The notes under the pieces are model-generated. The model saw only the letters and a list, made by a program, of their open reading frames with translations. It was not told where the DNA came from and did not search any database. From Mycoplasmatota bacterium (GTDB lineage Bacteria > Bacillota_I > Bacilli_A > Haloplasmatales > Haloplasmataceae): 64,000 nt of DNA. Position 1 is the first letter of the stretch; each line of letters starts with the position of its first letter. Of this stretch, positions 37,316 to 47,048 are shown in pieces. The stretch lies in assembly GCA_018394295.1 (NCBI GenBank), contig CP074573.1:1054001-1118000 (forward strand), written 5' to 3'. A program made the translations under genes and the position numbers.

Positions 37316-38131
37316 CTAAAATTCAACAATAAGTACTTCATATTCTTCAATTTTGTTAAATCCAACTTTCTCTGCTACTTTTACTGATGGTAAATTTCTT
37401 ATCCAACTATCCCAATGAGGAATTAAGTTTCTTTTAGCACATTCTTTAACAAAATTTGCGGCAACGGCTGTTCCAACACCTTTTTTTTGCTCTTCTTCAA
37501 TAGTCTCAATACCAATACCACAATAATTTTCACTAATAAATTCAGCTGTACACCATGATATTAATTTATTACCATTTACAGCACAATATCCAAATCCATT
37601 TTTGATAAACCCATCAATAGCTCCCCACATTCCTTTTATCTCTTCTTTTAAGAATTTAAGATTTTCTAAGTTACTGTCGTTAAGTAATTCTTGTGTAATA
37701 GGTTTAATTTCACATGAATGATTTTCTGGAAATTTATTATTAATATTTTCTATATCATATCTATATAAAACCCTTTTACCATGATGCACTGTTAAGTCAT
37801 TAAATGTTTCTAACATAATATTTTTCCATATATCTGATGTATAAGAAACTAGAATACAGTCGTCGTACTCTTTTTTTAAATTTTCAGTTAATATATTTTC
37901 TTTTATGTAACTAATACACTTCTTATATTCTTCGTAAGTAGCTGATTCTCCACCAACGTATAATACAAAGTTGCCTCCATCAAAAATAACATATAACTCA
38001 GGATTATCTAAGTTATTTATGTATATTCCTCCTGGTGTATTTCCTTCAATAATTGATTCAAAAACAAATTTCTTACTATTTGAACTAAACACTTTCTTTA
38101 CTTTTTCAAAATTACTATCTAATATATACAT
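37316..38131 (-). CDS. GNAT-family acetyltransferase
   Basis: 271 residues. The C-terminal half is a GNAT fold: the acetyl-CoA loop is EEEQKKGVGTAVAANFVKEC, followed by SVKVAEKVGFNKIEEYEVL. The N-terminal half (about 1-130) resembles the extra domain of two-part GNAT proteins of the PF12746 type (some related to ZmaR, zwittermicin resistance). The substrate is unknown; small-molecule or antibiotic acetylation is a reasonable guess. AAGGGGG precedes the ATG. A TATAAT-like element lies about 55 bases upstream on the minus strand. It sits in the accessory island. Confidence 0.8.
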   Translation of the reverse strand: MYILDSNFEKVKKVFSSNSKKFVFESIIEGNTPGGIYINNLDNPELYVIFDGGNFVLYVGGESATYEEYKKCISYIKENILTENLKKEYDDCILVSYTSDIWKNIMLETFNDLTVHHGKRVLYRYDIENINNKFPENHSCEIKPITQELLNDSNLENLKFLKEEIKGMWGAIDGFIKNGFGYCAVNGNKLISWCTAEFISENYCGIGIETIEEEQKKGVGTAVAANFVKECAKRNLIPHWDSWIRNLPSVKVAEKVGFNKIEEYEVLIVEF

Positions 38132-38365
38132 GATTTTCCCCCTTGATTTAATAACACAATGGTGTGATTATTATCTGTCTTAATTGTATTATACACTATT
38201 TGATAGTTATAAAATAGGCAGAGAATAGTTATAATTGTTTTTTCCTTAATTATGATTACTAAATCAGTGATGAAGTATTTCTATATCAAAAAATAATTAT
38301 GAATATCTATAAAAAATATGTGACTTGAATATGGATTTATGTCATCAACCTAGATACATAACGAT

Positions 38366-38503
38366 TTACTTTATTAACATATATTTTCTTATCTGTAATT
38401 CTATTTTATTAGGAATAATATATCCTATATTACCATGAATTCTATTACAGTCATACCGTCCTTGTATATAATCAAAACATCCTAATTGATCCTCTTCATT
38501 TTC
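38366..38503 (-). pseudogene. Remnant of an IS3-family OrfB C-terminus
   Basis: Read on the minus strand, about 45 codons encode FDYIQGRYDCNRIHGNIGY followed by IPNKIE, the classical C-terminal signature of IS3-family transposases. An in-frame stop lies directly upstream, and neither terminal repeats nor the catalytic core remain. It differs from the intact IS3 at 54.6-56.1 kb. The surrounding stretch 38132-38784 holds no other gene I can support. Confidence 0.75.
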
Positions 38504-38784
38504 TTAAGAGGAAGAAAAGTGATAATTCGTAGACAAAAATTAAGTGATGGTTAAATGGAGAAATTTATACGTGGTTGGTTTTCTTAACTCAGTAATTACT
38601 GTAATCATACCAAATGAAATAAGGAGATTTAATATGCTATTATGTGATCAAATAATATTAATTAACCTTTATAAGAAAACTTTGGTTGAGTTTAGTTATA
38701 ATTTCAAAAAAATCGTTTTATATTTACATAATATTAAATGTAAGTTATAATTATATAAAACTATATCTAAAAGTAGGGGATTCT

Positions 38785-40176
38785 ATGAATAAAAAAATAA
38801 ATATTTTTGTCTTAGATGGTGTGGTACTAATATTTTTATTATCTAACGTATATTTAGGGTGGAGGCTAGTGAATTACTATCGTGTTGTAAATGATCCACA
38901 TCGTTACGATAACTGTGTTAAAAGTGCAGATTTGACTAATGAGAATGAAACGCTATTGCCTGTACAATGTAAAATGAAGACTGGTTATATAAATACTGAG
39001 GGAAAAGTTGTTATTAATATGAAATGGGATCATGGACTCATGTTTAATGAAACAAATTTAGCAATAGTTAATATATCTGATAAATGGGGATTGATTGATA
39101 AGTGGGGAGTAGAAAAAGTTCAATTAGAATACGAAGGAATTACATATATGGGGTACAATAAATATTTATTTGAAGATAAAAATAAAAGTTATCTTGCGAC
39201 TTATAAAGAAAATGAATTTACATTACTTGAATTGCCTCCCTATAGTTATTGTGGGGATTATTCTGAAAACGAAAACTTAGCTTATTGTTACAGAGAAAAT
39301 GGAATTGATTATATCGACTTAAATGGTACAATTGTTTCAAGTTTTGATAATATAAACGAAAATCGCACATTTCCATTTGACTACTATAAAGGGTACGCCA
39401 TAATAGACCATGATGATAAATATATAGTAATTGATCGTAATGGTGAATTTGTAACAGAATTTGATGAAATCTATAAATTAAATATTAGGTTACATTTTGA
39501 AAATTCTGAAGCCATTCCATATAAAGAACAAGGCATGTGGGGATTATTTAAATATGATGGTACGATACTGACAGAACCTATTTTTAAGGATATTAAGGGA
39601 TTCGGAAATAGTCACTTAGCACCATTTACTAAAGATGATGTTAACTGGGGATATATAGATGATACAGGAAAGGTTATATTTGAACCTCAATATTCTAGTG
39701 CATCTATGTTTGATAATGGATATGCTGCTGTAAGTAATCAAAATAAAAAATTTGGTCTTATCGATACTCAAGGTCAAGTTATTATACCATTTGAATATGA
39801 CTATGTAAGAGTTATCGCATCGAAATTTATTATGTATGTAAAAGATTCAAAAACTTATACCTTAGATATAAATTCTAAAGAACTTATTAATATCATTAAT
39901 AATAAAGACATTATCTATCAAGAGGTCAATGAGATGGGATTCTCAGTAATAGACAAAGATGTTAAGCCATGGTTGGAATATGGTACTTATAATTTGTTTT
40001 TACCTAATAAAGGTATATTAAGTACTGATTTCTATGTCGAACACTGGGGTTGGGTAGGGGAAACAAATGGAACAAAATATTACAAGGTTGAAATTCATGA
40101 TGATAACAAACATATGATATATAAAACAATAATTGATGAAAATGGAAATATACTATGGAAACCATATAATAATTAA
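38785..40176 (+). CDS. WG-repeat protein with an N-terminal membrane anchor
   Basis: 463 residues. An N-terminal hydrophobic segment (about 5-27, VLDGVVLIFLLSNVYLGW) anchors or exports the protein. At least four WG (KWG-type) repeats follow, for example KWGLIDKWG, MWGLFKYDG, NWGYIDDTGKVIFEPQY and KFGLIDTQGQVIIPFEYD. Such repeats form beta-rich modules of unknown role. ATG 38785 follows AGGGGA; the open frame upstream has no binding site. It is monocistronic with a clear terminator. No partner gene suggests a function. Confidence 0.82.
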   Translation: MNKKINIFVLDGVVLIFLLSNVYLGWRLVNYYRVVNDPHRYDNCVKSADLTNENETLLPVQCKMKTGYINTEGKVVINMKWDHGLMFNETNLAIVNISDKWGLIDKWGVEKVQLEYEGITYMGYNKYLFEDKNKSYLATYKENEFTLLELPPYSYCGDYSENENLAYCYRENGIDYIDLNGTIVSSFDNINENRTFPFDYYKGYAIIDHDDKYIVIDRNGEFVTEFDEIYKLNIRLHFENSEAIPYKEQGMWGLFKYDGTILTEPIFKDIKGFGNSHLAPFTKDDVNWGYIDDTGKVIFEPQYSSASMFDNGYAAVSNQNKKFGLIDTQGQVIIPFEYDYVRVIASKFIMYVKDSKTYTLDINSKELINIINNKDIIYQEVNEMGFSVIDKDVKPWLEYGTYNLFLPNKGILSTDFYVEHWGWVGETNGTKYYKVEIHDDNKHMIYKTIIDENGNILWKPYNN

Positions 40177-40207
40177 TGTAATTTAACTAAATAATCAAAA
40201 TAAAATT

Positions 40208-40240
40208 AACTGTGAATTAAATCTGTACACAGTTTTTTTT
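40208..40240 (+). terminator. Terminator of the WG-repeat gene
   Basis: AACTGTG (40208-40214) pairs with CACAGTT (40228-40234), followed by a run of eight T. Confidence 0.8.
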
Positions 40241-40300
40241 ATGTTAATTAAAATTCTATAATTGTATACTTTCATTGATAGATATAAGTGATAGATAGAA

Positions 40301-40470
40301 AAGATGGGTTTCCCTTCATACCAGACTTTTTAAATGCTTTATCTCACCAAATCAATCAATCAATTGGATCATATTCATGTTGAAGTAAGTAAGGAGATTC
40401 CTTGATAATTAATTTATTGGTCACTTTTTTAAAAATAATACCTTTATAGTGGAAAAATATAAACTTATAT
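40301..40470 (-). repeat. Decayed copy C of the DUF255 gene 5' end
   Basis: About 170 bases align with 34261-34470 in the same orientation. The shared core includes ATGTTGAAGTAAGTAAGGAG, 20 identical bases, and the upstream CCTTTATAGT. The minus strand reads KESPYLLQHEYDPID, then stops, then DKAFKKSG, against [17 protein letters not shown] and [11 protein letters not shown] in the intact gene. It is clearly a truncated pseudogene copy of the N-terminus, including the start and promoter region. Confidence 0.85.
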
Positions 40471-40487
40471 CCGTTTAACATTTAAAA

Positions 40488-40519
40488 AGCACAGGAGGAT
40501 TTAATGATTCTCTTGTGCT
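40488..40519 (-). terminator. Terminator of the helical-repeat gene
   Basis: AGCACAGGAG (40488-40497) pairs with CTCTTGTGCT (40510-40519), one G-T pair. On the minus strand it is followed by TTTTTAAA. The left arm sequence AAAAAGCACAGGA recurs at about 41985, upstream of the gene. Confidence 0.75.
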
Positions 40520-40534
40520 ACTGTTCATATAGAT

Positions 40535-41932
40535 TTATTCATTATTCAATACAAGTTCACGAATTTCATAATTACAATCATATTGACATTCAGCTTTAAT
40601 ACTCTGAGGTAAGGTATCACTTTCTAACATTAATTTTACAATACGTAATCTACAGTTAGAACAATCATTGTGATAATATAGATAAATTAAAATATCTTTA
40701 AATTGAGGTGATTTGTTGTTTTCAATTACAAACAAAACTTGATATGTTAAGCTATGAAAGTCATATTGATCATTCTTTTTTATTCGTTGATATTCCTGCT
40801 TAAGTGTTTTAAGGACTATATTATAATCATTGTCAAAGTTCAATTTAAGTAATGATAATGCATAAACACTGAATTTTCTTTTATCAATTAATTTTTGAGC
40901 TAACGAGTGTATTCGTTGATCTTTATTATTTTTGAGTGCATTCAAAGTAGTTTTAACTAATTTCATATTTTTACTATTGGTTAGTTTTAATAAAAAATCT
41001 ATATTTAGAGGGTAGGGTGAAAATCTGAATAAATTTAATATAAGATCTTGCTTTTTTTCATCTCCTGTATTCTCAACTAATTTGGCAAACTTAATTAAAT
41101 CTTCTTTCTTAACACGCCTACTGTAGTAAGCTAATTTAGCGAACTTATGAAACTCTTCTTTCTTAGAGTATCTACTATAGAAAATAAATGAACCATAATT
41201 AATCCTTTTATGTGTGAATTCATCTATTATATTCATAATTGATTGGAAGTCAGTTTTTATGATTTTACGGTTTTCAGCATTTATCTCATACTGGTTTTGT
41301 AATCGCTGACTAATATCAAAAAACTTTTTAATATTCTCGTTTTGCTTTGATGTAGTTAATAAAAATTTATGTACTGTTTCATTACCTAAAATATCCTTAG
41401 CTTCACATAGTTCTGTATCAATATAATCGATGTTATATTTAACCAACTTTTCTCCAATTTCATTTACAACAAACTCTAAACCTTTAATTCCATCTATATG
41501 TATAATACATTCAATGCAAGTTCTTAATATAGAATCATATGATGTATTATGCTCATGATTTTTAACAAGTTTCTGTAAATACGTTTTAAACATAACAAAT
41601 ATAGCTTCTCTTGCTATTAAGTTCCCATTTTTATAAAAGTGGGTAGACAATGTTAGTAATTGTCTGGTGCTCCAGTCTTTTTTATTTCTTGATTTTAACA
41701 TTTTTTTTAAACATACATTTTCTAATTCGTATCGTTTGCCAGAAAGAGAAATAATATCATATAAATATTGAATACGATCTGGTTCAGATTGAGGATCGTG
41801 GCTAGTATCGTTACAACAAGCCCAAAGAATGATTTTAAAATACTTAGGTGCTATATCTGGATTCTTTTTTAATAATATAATTATGCTACCAAAACCCATT
41901 GCAATTTGCTTCTTAAATACCTTTTTATTCAA
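40535..41932 (-). CDS. Unrecognised helical-repeat (HEAT-like) protein
   Basis: 465 residues, soluble, almost entirely helical, with regularly spaced Leu/Ile-rich helices in the second half (LLKLTNSKNMKLVKTTLNAL, LIDKRKFSVYALSLLKL). These resemble HEAT/ARM repeats. The N-terminus contains WACCNDTSHDPQSEPDR, and Cys recur near both ends. I know no family name. The start is TTG 41932, six bases after GGAGG. It stands alone between DUF255 copies C and D. A scaffold or protein-interaction role is only a structural expectation. Confidence 0.65.
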   Translation of the reverse strand: MNKKVFKKQIAMGFGSIIILLKKNPDIAPKYFKIILWACCNDTSHDPQSEPDRIQYLYDIISLSGKRYELENVCLKKMLKSRNKKDWSTRQLLTLSTHFYKNGNLIAREAIFVMFKTYLQKLVKNHEHNTSYDSILRTCIECIIHIDGIKGLEFVVNEIGEKLVKYNIDYIDTELCEAKDILGNETVHKFLLTTSKQNENIKKFFDISQRLQNQYEINAENRKIIKTDFQSIMNIIDEFTHKRINYGSFIFYSRYSKKEEFHKFAKLAYYSRRVKKEDLIKFAKLVENTGDEKKQDLILNLFRFSPYPLNIDFLLKLTNSKNMKLVKTTLNALKNNKDQRIHSLAQKLIDKRKFSVYALSLLKLNFDNDYNIVLKTLKQEYQRIKKNDQYDFHSLTYQVLFVIENNKSPQFKDILIYLYYHNDCSNCRLRIVKLMLESDTLPQSIKAECQYDCNYEIRELVLNNE

Positions 41933-42093
41933 TGAAAACCTCCATTTTATAACTATATATTAATTATAATACAAAAGAGAAAAAAAGCACAGGATTTATT
42001 TCAATAGGATTATGAAAAACATATTATCCATATTTACATATTATTAATAGTAGTTTATAATTATATTTAAATAATTTTATAAAGGTGAAGTTT

Positions 42094-42264
42094 GTGAATA
42101 AAGTTTCATTTGAAAGTTATTTTAAGAAAGAGTTTATAAGTGGAAGTGTTTTAAAGATTAATCTTGATATAATGGTTTTATTTTCTTTGAGATTAAGAGA
42201 TGATGAAAAAATAATTGTTGATAGCAATGAATATGACTATGAAAAAACAACTGATGACAAATGA
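42094..42264 (+). CDS. Small hypothetical protein (56 aa)
   Basis: A GTG-started frame with AAAGGTG six bases upstream, encoding a 56-residue protein with an acidic C-terminus (DDEKIIVDSNEYDYEK). No family recognised. A second short frame starting at ATG within its end reads TNEEYIKGIVRTNLELF, echoing its own KKEFISGSVLKINLDI. The region may therefore hold two decayed relatives of one gene. Support rests on the binding site and open frame only. Confidence 0.35.
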   Translation: MNKVSFESYFKKEFISGSVLKINLDIMVLFSLRLRDDEKIIVDSNEYDYEKTTDDK

Positions 42265-42413
42265 AGAATATATTAAAGGAATAGTAAGAACTAATCTTGA
42301 ATTATTTTAGATAGTACTTGTTATTAAAATTAGACTTTTTATGATGGAGATAGGATACAAGTGACCACCGTTGTTATTTGATATTACTATATGAATTGTT
42401 GAGAGGTGTTATA

Positions 42414-42860
42414 ATGGGTTTTGAGTTAGATAAATTAAACAAATTTTCATTAGAGTATGCTAATATGTTATTTCTAGAGTTTCCAATACTTAGAGATTTT
42501 TCAAAAGTTGATAACGATGACGGTGAATATTATTTCTACATAGAATACCCCTGTGCTGACAATAAAAATTATTTATATATTTCAACAGATGATGATGAAA
42601 TCACTATAGGTTTTGGATTTTATCACGATCATTTTTATGATTTCATTGAATCAATTAACTTTATAAATGATATAATTAATGAAAAAATAGTGGTAGTAAA
42701 ATGTGAACAAGATTCAAAATGGACAAAAAGTTATTGTGTTGATGTTAATAATTTGTCATCAGAGACTATTAATGTAGTTAAGTGTGATACAAAATATATT
42801 TTATCTTGGAAGGGAACTTATAATAAAATACTTAAGATAGATGACAAAAAGAATAAATAA
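42414..42860 (+). CDS. Small acidic protein, possibly immunity-like
   Basis: 148 residues, soluble, acidic and aromatic-rich. EITIGFGFYHDHFYDFIESI followed by NFINDIINEKIVV is its most characteristic part and recalls small immunity-type proteins found beside polymorphic toxins. I cannot name the family, and no toxin gene is adjacent. ATG 42414 follows GAGAGGTG. It lies directly left of DUF255 copy D, as the last gene of that cassette. The resemblance is from memory and unverified. Confidence 0.55.
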   Translation: MGFELDKLNKFSLEYANMLFLEFPILRDFSKVDNDDGEYYFYIEYPCADNKNYLYISTDDDEITIGFGFYHDHFYDFIESINFINDIINEKIVVVKCEQDSKWTKSYCVDVNNLSSETINVVKCDTKYILSWKGTYNKILKIDDKKNK

Positions 42861-42865
42861 ACTGT

Positions 42866-43020
42866 TAATTCATTCCATTGATACTAGTTAACTAAGTAAT
42901 TTGCATGTGAAGTAAGTTGGTGATTTCTCTTCAATTAATTAATTTGTAATACTTGGTTCGTCTTATCAACCTCATTTATTACAGTACCTTTATAGTGGGT
43001 AGATATAATGTTTTGTTATT
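42866..43020 (-). repeat. Decayed copy D of the DUF255 gene 5' end
   Basis: About 155 bases align with 34300-34480 in the same orientation. CATTCCAT-GATAC, TGCATGT-GAAGTAAGT, ATTTGTA, TTCGT, CCTTTATAGT and ATATA-AATGTTTTG are shared in order with small gaps. It includes the start region and upstream sequence of the gene. It is the most decayed at coding level but still clear over the non-coding part. Confidence 0.75.
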
Positions 43021-43095
43021 TTTAGATCTAGTATTAATGTAGTAATTAAATAAAGTAAAAATGTATAATTAGTTAAAATTGATGGGAGGAATAAT

Positions 43096-43821
43096 ATGGG
43101 AAGTCCATGGAAACATGAAAAATTCACAAATATCTCACTAGAACATATTGATAGGAAGTTTGCTCCAAACACAACGCAACAAGTATCATTTTTGTTAGAT
43201 AAAATGAAATTAAAAAGAGATGACAGAATACTTGATTTAGGTTGTGGAGCTGGTAGACACGCGATAGAGTTTTCAAAAAATGGTATTGATGTAACTGGTA
43301 TTGATATATCTCCTACAATGATTCAAAACGCAATTATTCGTTCAAAAAAAGAGAATCTTAATATTAAGTACATTGAATGTGATTTAGCAAATTTATCTAA
43401 ATTAAATTTTAAAAACAATTCATTTAATGGTGCAATTTGCTTATGTGAAGCAGGTATAGGTGTTATTGGAGGTTCTCAACAAGATTATAATTTCTTTTCT
43501 ACTGTCTATAATCTCCTAAGTCCTAATTCATTATTTGTGATTAGTAGTTTTAATTCTATTCGTAGATATATTAAGTCAAAAGACACTAATCCAAGATTTG
43601 ATTATATTAATAGTACGATGAATTGGGATGCTAATATTGATGGTGAAAATCTATCTGAAGAACAACGTCAATACACGCCTTCAGAAATAAAAATGCTTCT
43701 ATTATTATGTGGCTTCAAAAACATTAAAATATTATCATGTGCTAATGGTATTTTTTCTGATTCTCCGATGGGGATAGAAGATATAGAAATGCTTGTACTA
43801 GCTGAGAAAGATAACACCTAA
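43096..43821 (+). CDS. Class I SAM-dependent methyltransferase
   Basis: 241 residues. The SAM-binding motif I is ILDLGCGAGRHAIEFS (about residues 45-60), followed by VTGIDISPTMI (motif II acid) and ICLCEAGIGVIG. The C-terminal part contains YTPSEIKMLLLLCGFKNIKI, typical of small-molecule or UbiE-like methyltransferases. The substrate is unknown. GGGAGG precedes ATG. It begins about 75 bases right of DUF255 copy D. Another methyltransferase follows. Confidence 0.85.
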   Translation: MGSPWKHEKFTNISLEHIDRKFAPNTTQQVSFLLDKMKLKRDDRILDLGCGAGRHAIEFSKNGIDVTGIDISPTMIQNAIIRSKKENLNIKYIECDLANLSKLNFKNNSFNGAICLCEAGIGVIGGSQQDYNFFSTVYNLLSPNSLFVISSFNSIRRYIKSKDTNPRFDYINSTMNWDANIDGENLSEEQRQYTPSEIKMLLLLCGFKNIKILSCANGIFSDSPMGIEDIEMLVLAEKDNT

Positions 43822-43896
43822 ATATGGAGTGTGGATTTTAGACAGAGGGTCTAAAGAGATGAACTTAATACTTAAATAAGATAAGGTGGTACTATT

Positions 43897-44514
43897 TTGG
43901 GTAATCTAGTTGAAAGTAAAATTCATTATGATATGTTAATTGATGAGGGAATAGATTTTGTTAAAGATAGTAAAATATTAAAACATTATATGAAAAATTG
44001 GGATGGAGATCTATTTTATAATGCTTTAGAATTAAACTCAAATAAAAATGTTTTTGAAGTTGGTGTTGGAACAGGTAGAGTGGCATTAGAAGTGTTAAAT
44101 AAAGGGGTAAAATCTTTTGTAGGTATAGATAATTCTGATAAATCTATTAAAAAAGCAAAAGAGAATTTAAAGCAGCATGAAAATTTGGTTTCTTTAAAAG
44201 TATGTGATATTAACGAATTACATATTGAAAATACATATGATGTAGTTTATAGTGTTTTAACATTTATTCATATTAAAGATAAAGAAAGAGCGTTAAGAAA
44301 TATGGTAAATTCTCTAAAAAAAGGTGGTATTATTGTTATCTCTTTGACAAACAATCCATCAGATTATTTAGATTATTGTAGTAGAATTGTCAAATTGTAT
44401 CCAGAAAATATAGAATTCTACTTGAAGATTCTAAATGAAATAGGATGCAATATTAAAATGATAAAAGAAACTGAAAACAAATTTGCTACTATTATAAAAG
44501 CTGTTAAAAATTAA
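43897..44514 (+). CDS. Class I SAM-dependent methyltransferase
   Basis: 205 residues. Motif I is VFEVGVGTGRVALEVL, motif II KSFVGIDNSDKSI, and TYDVVYSVLTFIHIKD matches the post-motif II strand. It is not a close copy of the preceding methyltransferase. The start is TTG 43897, seven bases after AAGGTGG. It may be co-transcribed with the gene before it (75-base gap). The substrate is unknown. The left end of the IS66 element begins 144 bases downstream. Confidence 0.83.
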   Translation: MGNLVESKIHYDMLIDEGIDFVKDSKILKHYMKNWDGDLFYNALELNSNKNVFEVGVGTGRVALEVLNKGVKSFVGIDNSDKSIKKAKENLKQHENLVSLKVCDINELHIENTYDVVYSVLTFIHIKDKERALRNMVNSLKKGGIIVISLTNNPSDYLDYCSRIVKLYPENIEFYLKILNEIGCNIKMIKETENKFATIIKAVKN

Positions 44515-44742
44515 TAATACTAATAAACAAAAGAATAGAATTGAGGATAACAATACATTAATTATGAAAAAACTAAAAAATAAAGGAAACAATCGAAATT
44601 AAAGAATATAAAATGAATAAAAATATCCATTTATTATGATATCTACTATATTTATTACGTAAGCGTACAATATAGCACACATTTAATTTATGAAAATAAT
44701 ATGAGATAATCCTCTTAGCTAATATGTTAGGAGGATTTTAAA

Positions 44743-45060
44743 ATGAATTATAATAAGTTAAGATCTGAATGGAAAGAAAGAATTGAAGAATATCAAAAAA
44801 GTGGATTATCAAAATCAAAATGGTGTAGGGAAAATGGGTATAAATTACATCAACTTCTATATTGGATTAAAAAGAATAATCAAAATGAAAAACAAGCACA
44901 AGAAATTAATTGGGTACCCATTCCTATTAATCATGAAATGGTTGAAATGAATGAAGAAAAATGTATTACGATTAAAATAGGAAAATGCAATATAAAGGTT
45001 GAACCAGGGTTCAATGGGAATCATTTAAAAGATGTGGTAAAGGTGTTATCAGAATTATGA
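44743..45060 (+). CDS. tnpA: IS66 accessory protein TnpA
   Basis: 105 residues with an N-terminal helix-turn-helix (IEEYQKSGLSKSKWCRENGY) typical of IS66 TnpA (IS66 Orf1). GGAGG precedes the ATG. It overlaps tnpB by four bases (ATGA) and is intact, unlike the two following genes. Confidence 0.88.
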   Translation: MNYNKLRSEWKERIEEYQKSGLSKSKWCRENGYKLHQLLYWIKKNNQNEKQAQEINWVPIPINHEMVEMNEEKCITIKIGKCNIKVEPGFNGNHLKDVVKVLSEL

Positions 45061-45409
45061 TTAAACTCAAGGATGTAAAAACAGTTTATTTCGCGACAGG
45101 ATATACTGATTTAAGAAAATCAATTGATGGACTATCTCTTATTGTAAAAAAACAGTTTGATTTAGATCCATTTTCAAATAACTTATTTGTTTTCTGTAAT
45201 AAAAGTAGACAAATTTTAAAAATTTTACATTGGGATTATAATGGTTTTTGGATATATAAAAAACGATTAGAAAGTGGTAAATTTAATTACCTAAAAGTGA
45301 ACAGGAGATTACAAGTTCATCTTTAAAAGAATTTTATTGGTTTTTAGATGGTTATGAAATACGTAATGGAAAGGCCTTTAAAGAGGTTAAGCAAAGGGGG
45401 ATTGTATAG
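45057..45409 (+). pseudogene. tnpB: IS66 TnpB, frameshifted
   Basis: The first 80 codons read as TnpB (TVYFATGYTDLRKSIDGL, WDYNGFWIYKKRLESGKF). A one-base loss near the A4 at 45294-45297 then shifts the frame. The -1 frame continues the family sequence KSEQEITSSSLKEFYWFLDG to TAG at 45407-45409. The full protein would be about 117 residues, the usual length. Confidence 0.85.
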
Positions 45410-45486
45410 TTCCCTTTTCTTTATATAATTAGACTTTTTTTTCATTTTATGGTAAAATAAAGTATCAAAAAAAGGTGAGAAAAGCA

Positions 45487-47041
45487 ATGAAAAAAGTAGA
45501 CTTAAATAAACTAACTAAAGAAGAATTAATTGAATATATCTCATCACAAGATTCTAAAATAGTAGAACTTCAAAATAAAGTGAAAAATTATGAAGAGTTC
45601 TTTAAATTATATCAACAAAAGCGTTTTGGATCTTCTAGCGAGAAAATTGATCCTAATCAACAAAGTCTAGAATTATTTAATGAAGCTGAAAAGGAATCAA
45701 ATTTAAATCGCGAAGAACCTAAACTTGAAAAAATTACCTACACCAGAAATAAAAAAGGACGAAAAAAAGTACTGATTATTTAAAAACTCTTCCTGTTGAA
45801 GAAATACATTATTATCCTGAAGAAAAAGATTGTCCACAATGTGGTTTTCTACTTCATGAAATGAGTACTGAAGAAAGAACTGAAATTGTAGTTATTCCGC
45901 CTAAAGTAAAAATCAAGAAACATATCCGTCATATAGTATCCTGTCGATTATGTGAGAAAAGTGAAATTAGAACGCCTATAATAAAAGCTAATATGCCTTA
46001 TCCTGCAATACCAGGAAGCTTAGCTTCATCATCTTTAATTGCGTATATAATGGATCAAAAATATACAAATGGGTTACCTCTTTACAGACAAGAGAAACAA
46101 TTTGAAAGATTGGGAATATTTTTACCACGACAAAATCTTTCTAACTGGGTAATTAAAGGTGCTGCTTGGTTGGAAATCTTATATAATCGTATGCATAAAT
46201 TATTACTTCAAAAAGATATCCTACATGCAGATGAGACAACTACCCAAGTATTGAAGGAAAACGGGAGAGAAGCAAAATCAAAGTCCTACATGTGGCTTTA
46301 TCGAACAGGTTCAGAGGGGAAAGCAATTGTTTTATATGATTATCAGACGACAAGAGCAGGTAAACATCCCGAAGAGTTTCTTGAAGGATTTAAAGGATAT
46401 CTTCAGGTGGATGCATATACTGGATATCATAATATTCCTAATGTAATACTTGTTGGGTGCTGGGCACATGCGAGGAGAGGATTTGCCGAAATAGTAAAAG
46501 CTCTATCGAGTGATGATGTGTCCATTGCGAAAGAGGGATTAACTTTCTGTAATCAGTTATACTCAATTGAGCATAAAATAATGGACTTAACACCTGAAGA
46601 AAAGTATGAAATAAGAAATAATGACAGTCGAGAGATTTTGGATGATTTTTTAGTATGGCTTAAAAATCAAGCAGAAGAAATTTTACCTAATTGTAAACTT
46701 GGTAAAGCTATTAAATATTGTCTCAATCAATGGGATAATCTTGGAAGATACCTACTTGATGGGAGATTAGAAATTGATAATAATAGAGCTGAAAGATCAA
46801 TTAAACCTTTCGTGATTGGAAGAAAAACTGGTTATTCTCTAATACTCCTAAAGGAGCAAAATCAAGTGCCATCATATATAGTGTTATTGAAACCGCGAAG
46901 GAGAATAATATAAAACCAATTGAATATCTAACCTATTTATTTGATAGATTACCAAATGTAGATTTGAATGATGAACAAATTCTAGACACATTATTACCTT
47001 GGTCAGATGAACTCCCTGAAAATTGTAAATTGAACACATAA
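45487..47041 (+). pseudogene. tnpC: IS66 transposase TnpC, two frameshifts
   Basis: The DDE transposase of the element. The first frame (MKKVDLNKLTKEELIEYI...) breaks at A7 (45762-45768) and resumes one base back as STDYLKTLPVEEIHYYPEE, with zinc-type DCPQCG. The catalytic core has HADETTTQVL, LQVDAYTGY and IDNNRAERSIKP. A second break at A5 (46823-46827) hides the C-terminus NWLFSNTPKGAKSSAIIYSV, which runs to TAA 47039-47041. Each break is repaired by one extra A. About 518 aa if restored. Confidence 0.88.
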
Positions 47042-47048
47042 AAAAATC

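Noticed and set aside
38544-38750. 68-codon frame before the WG-repeat gene
   Set aside because: No ribosome-binding site, low-complexity composition, overlaps the upstream region of the WG gene, and no recognisable protein features.
34632-44514. A multi-gene antiphage defence system
   Set aside because: The island has toxin-antitoxin, methyltransferase and repeat-protein genes, but no nuclease-ATPase, restriction or retron-type combination that would support a named or new defence operon; the genes face different ways and have separate terminators.
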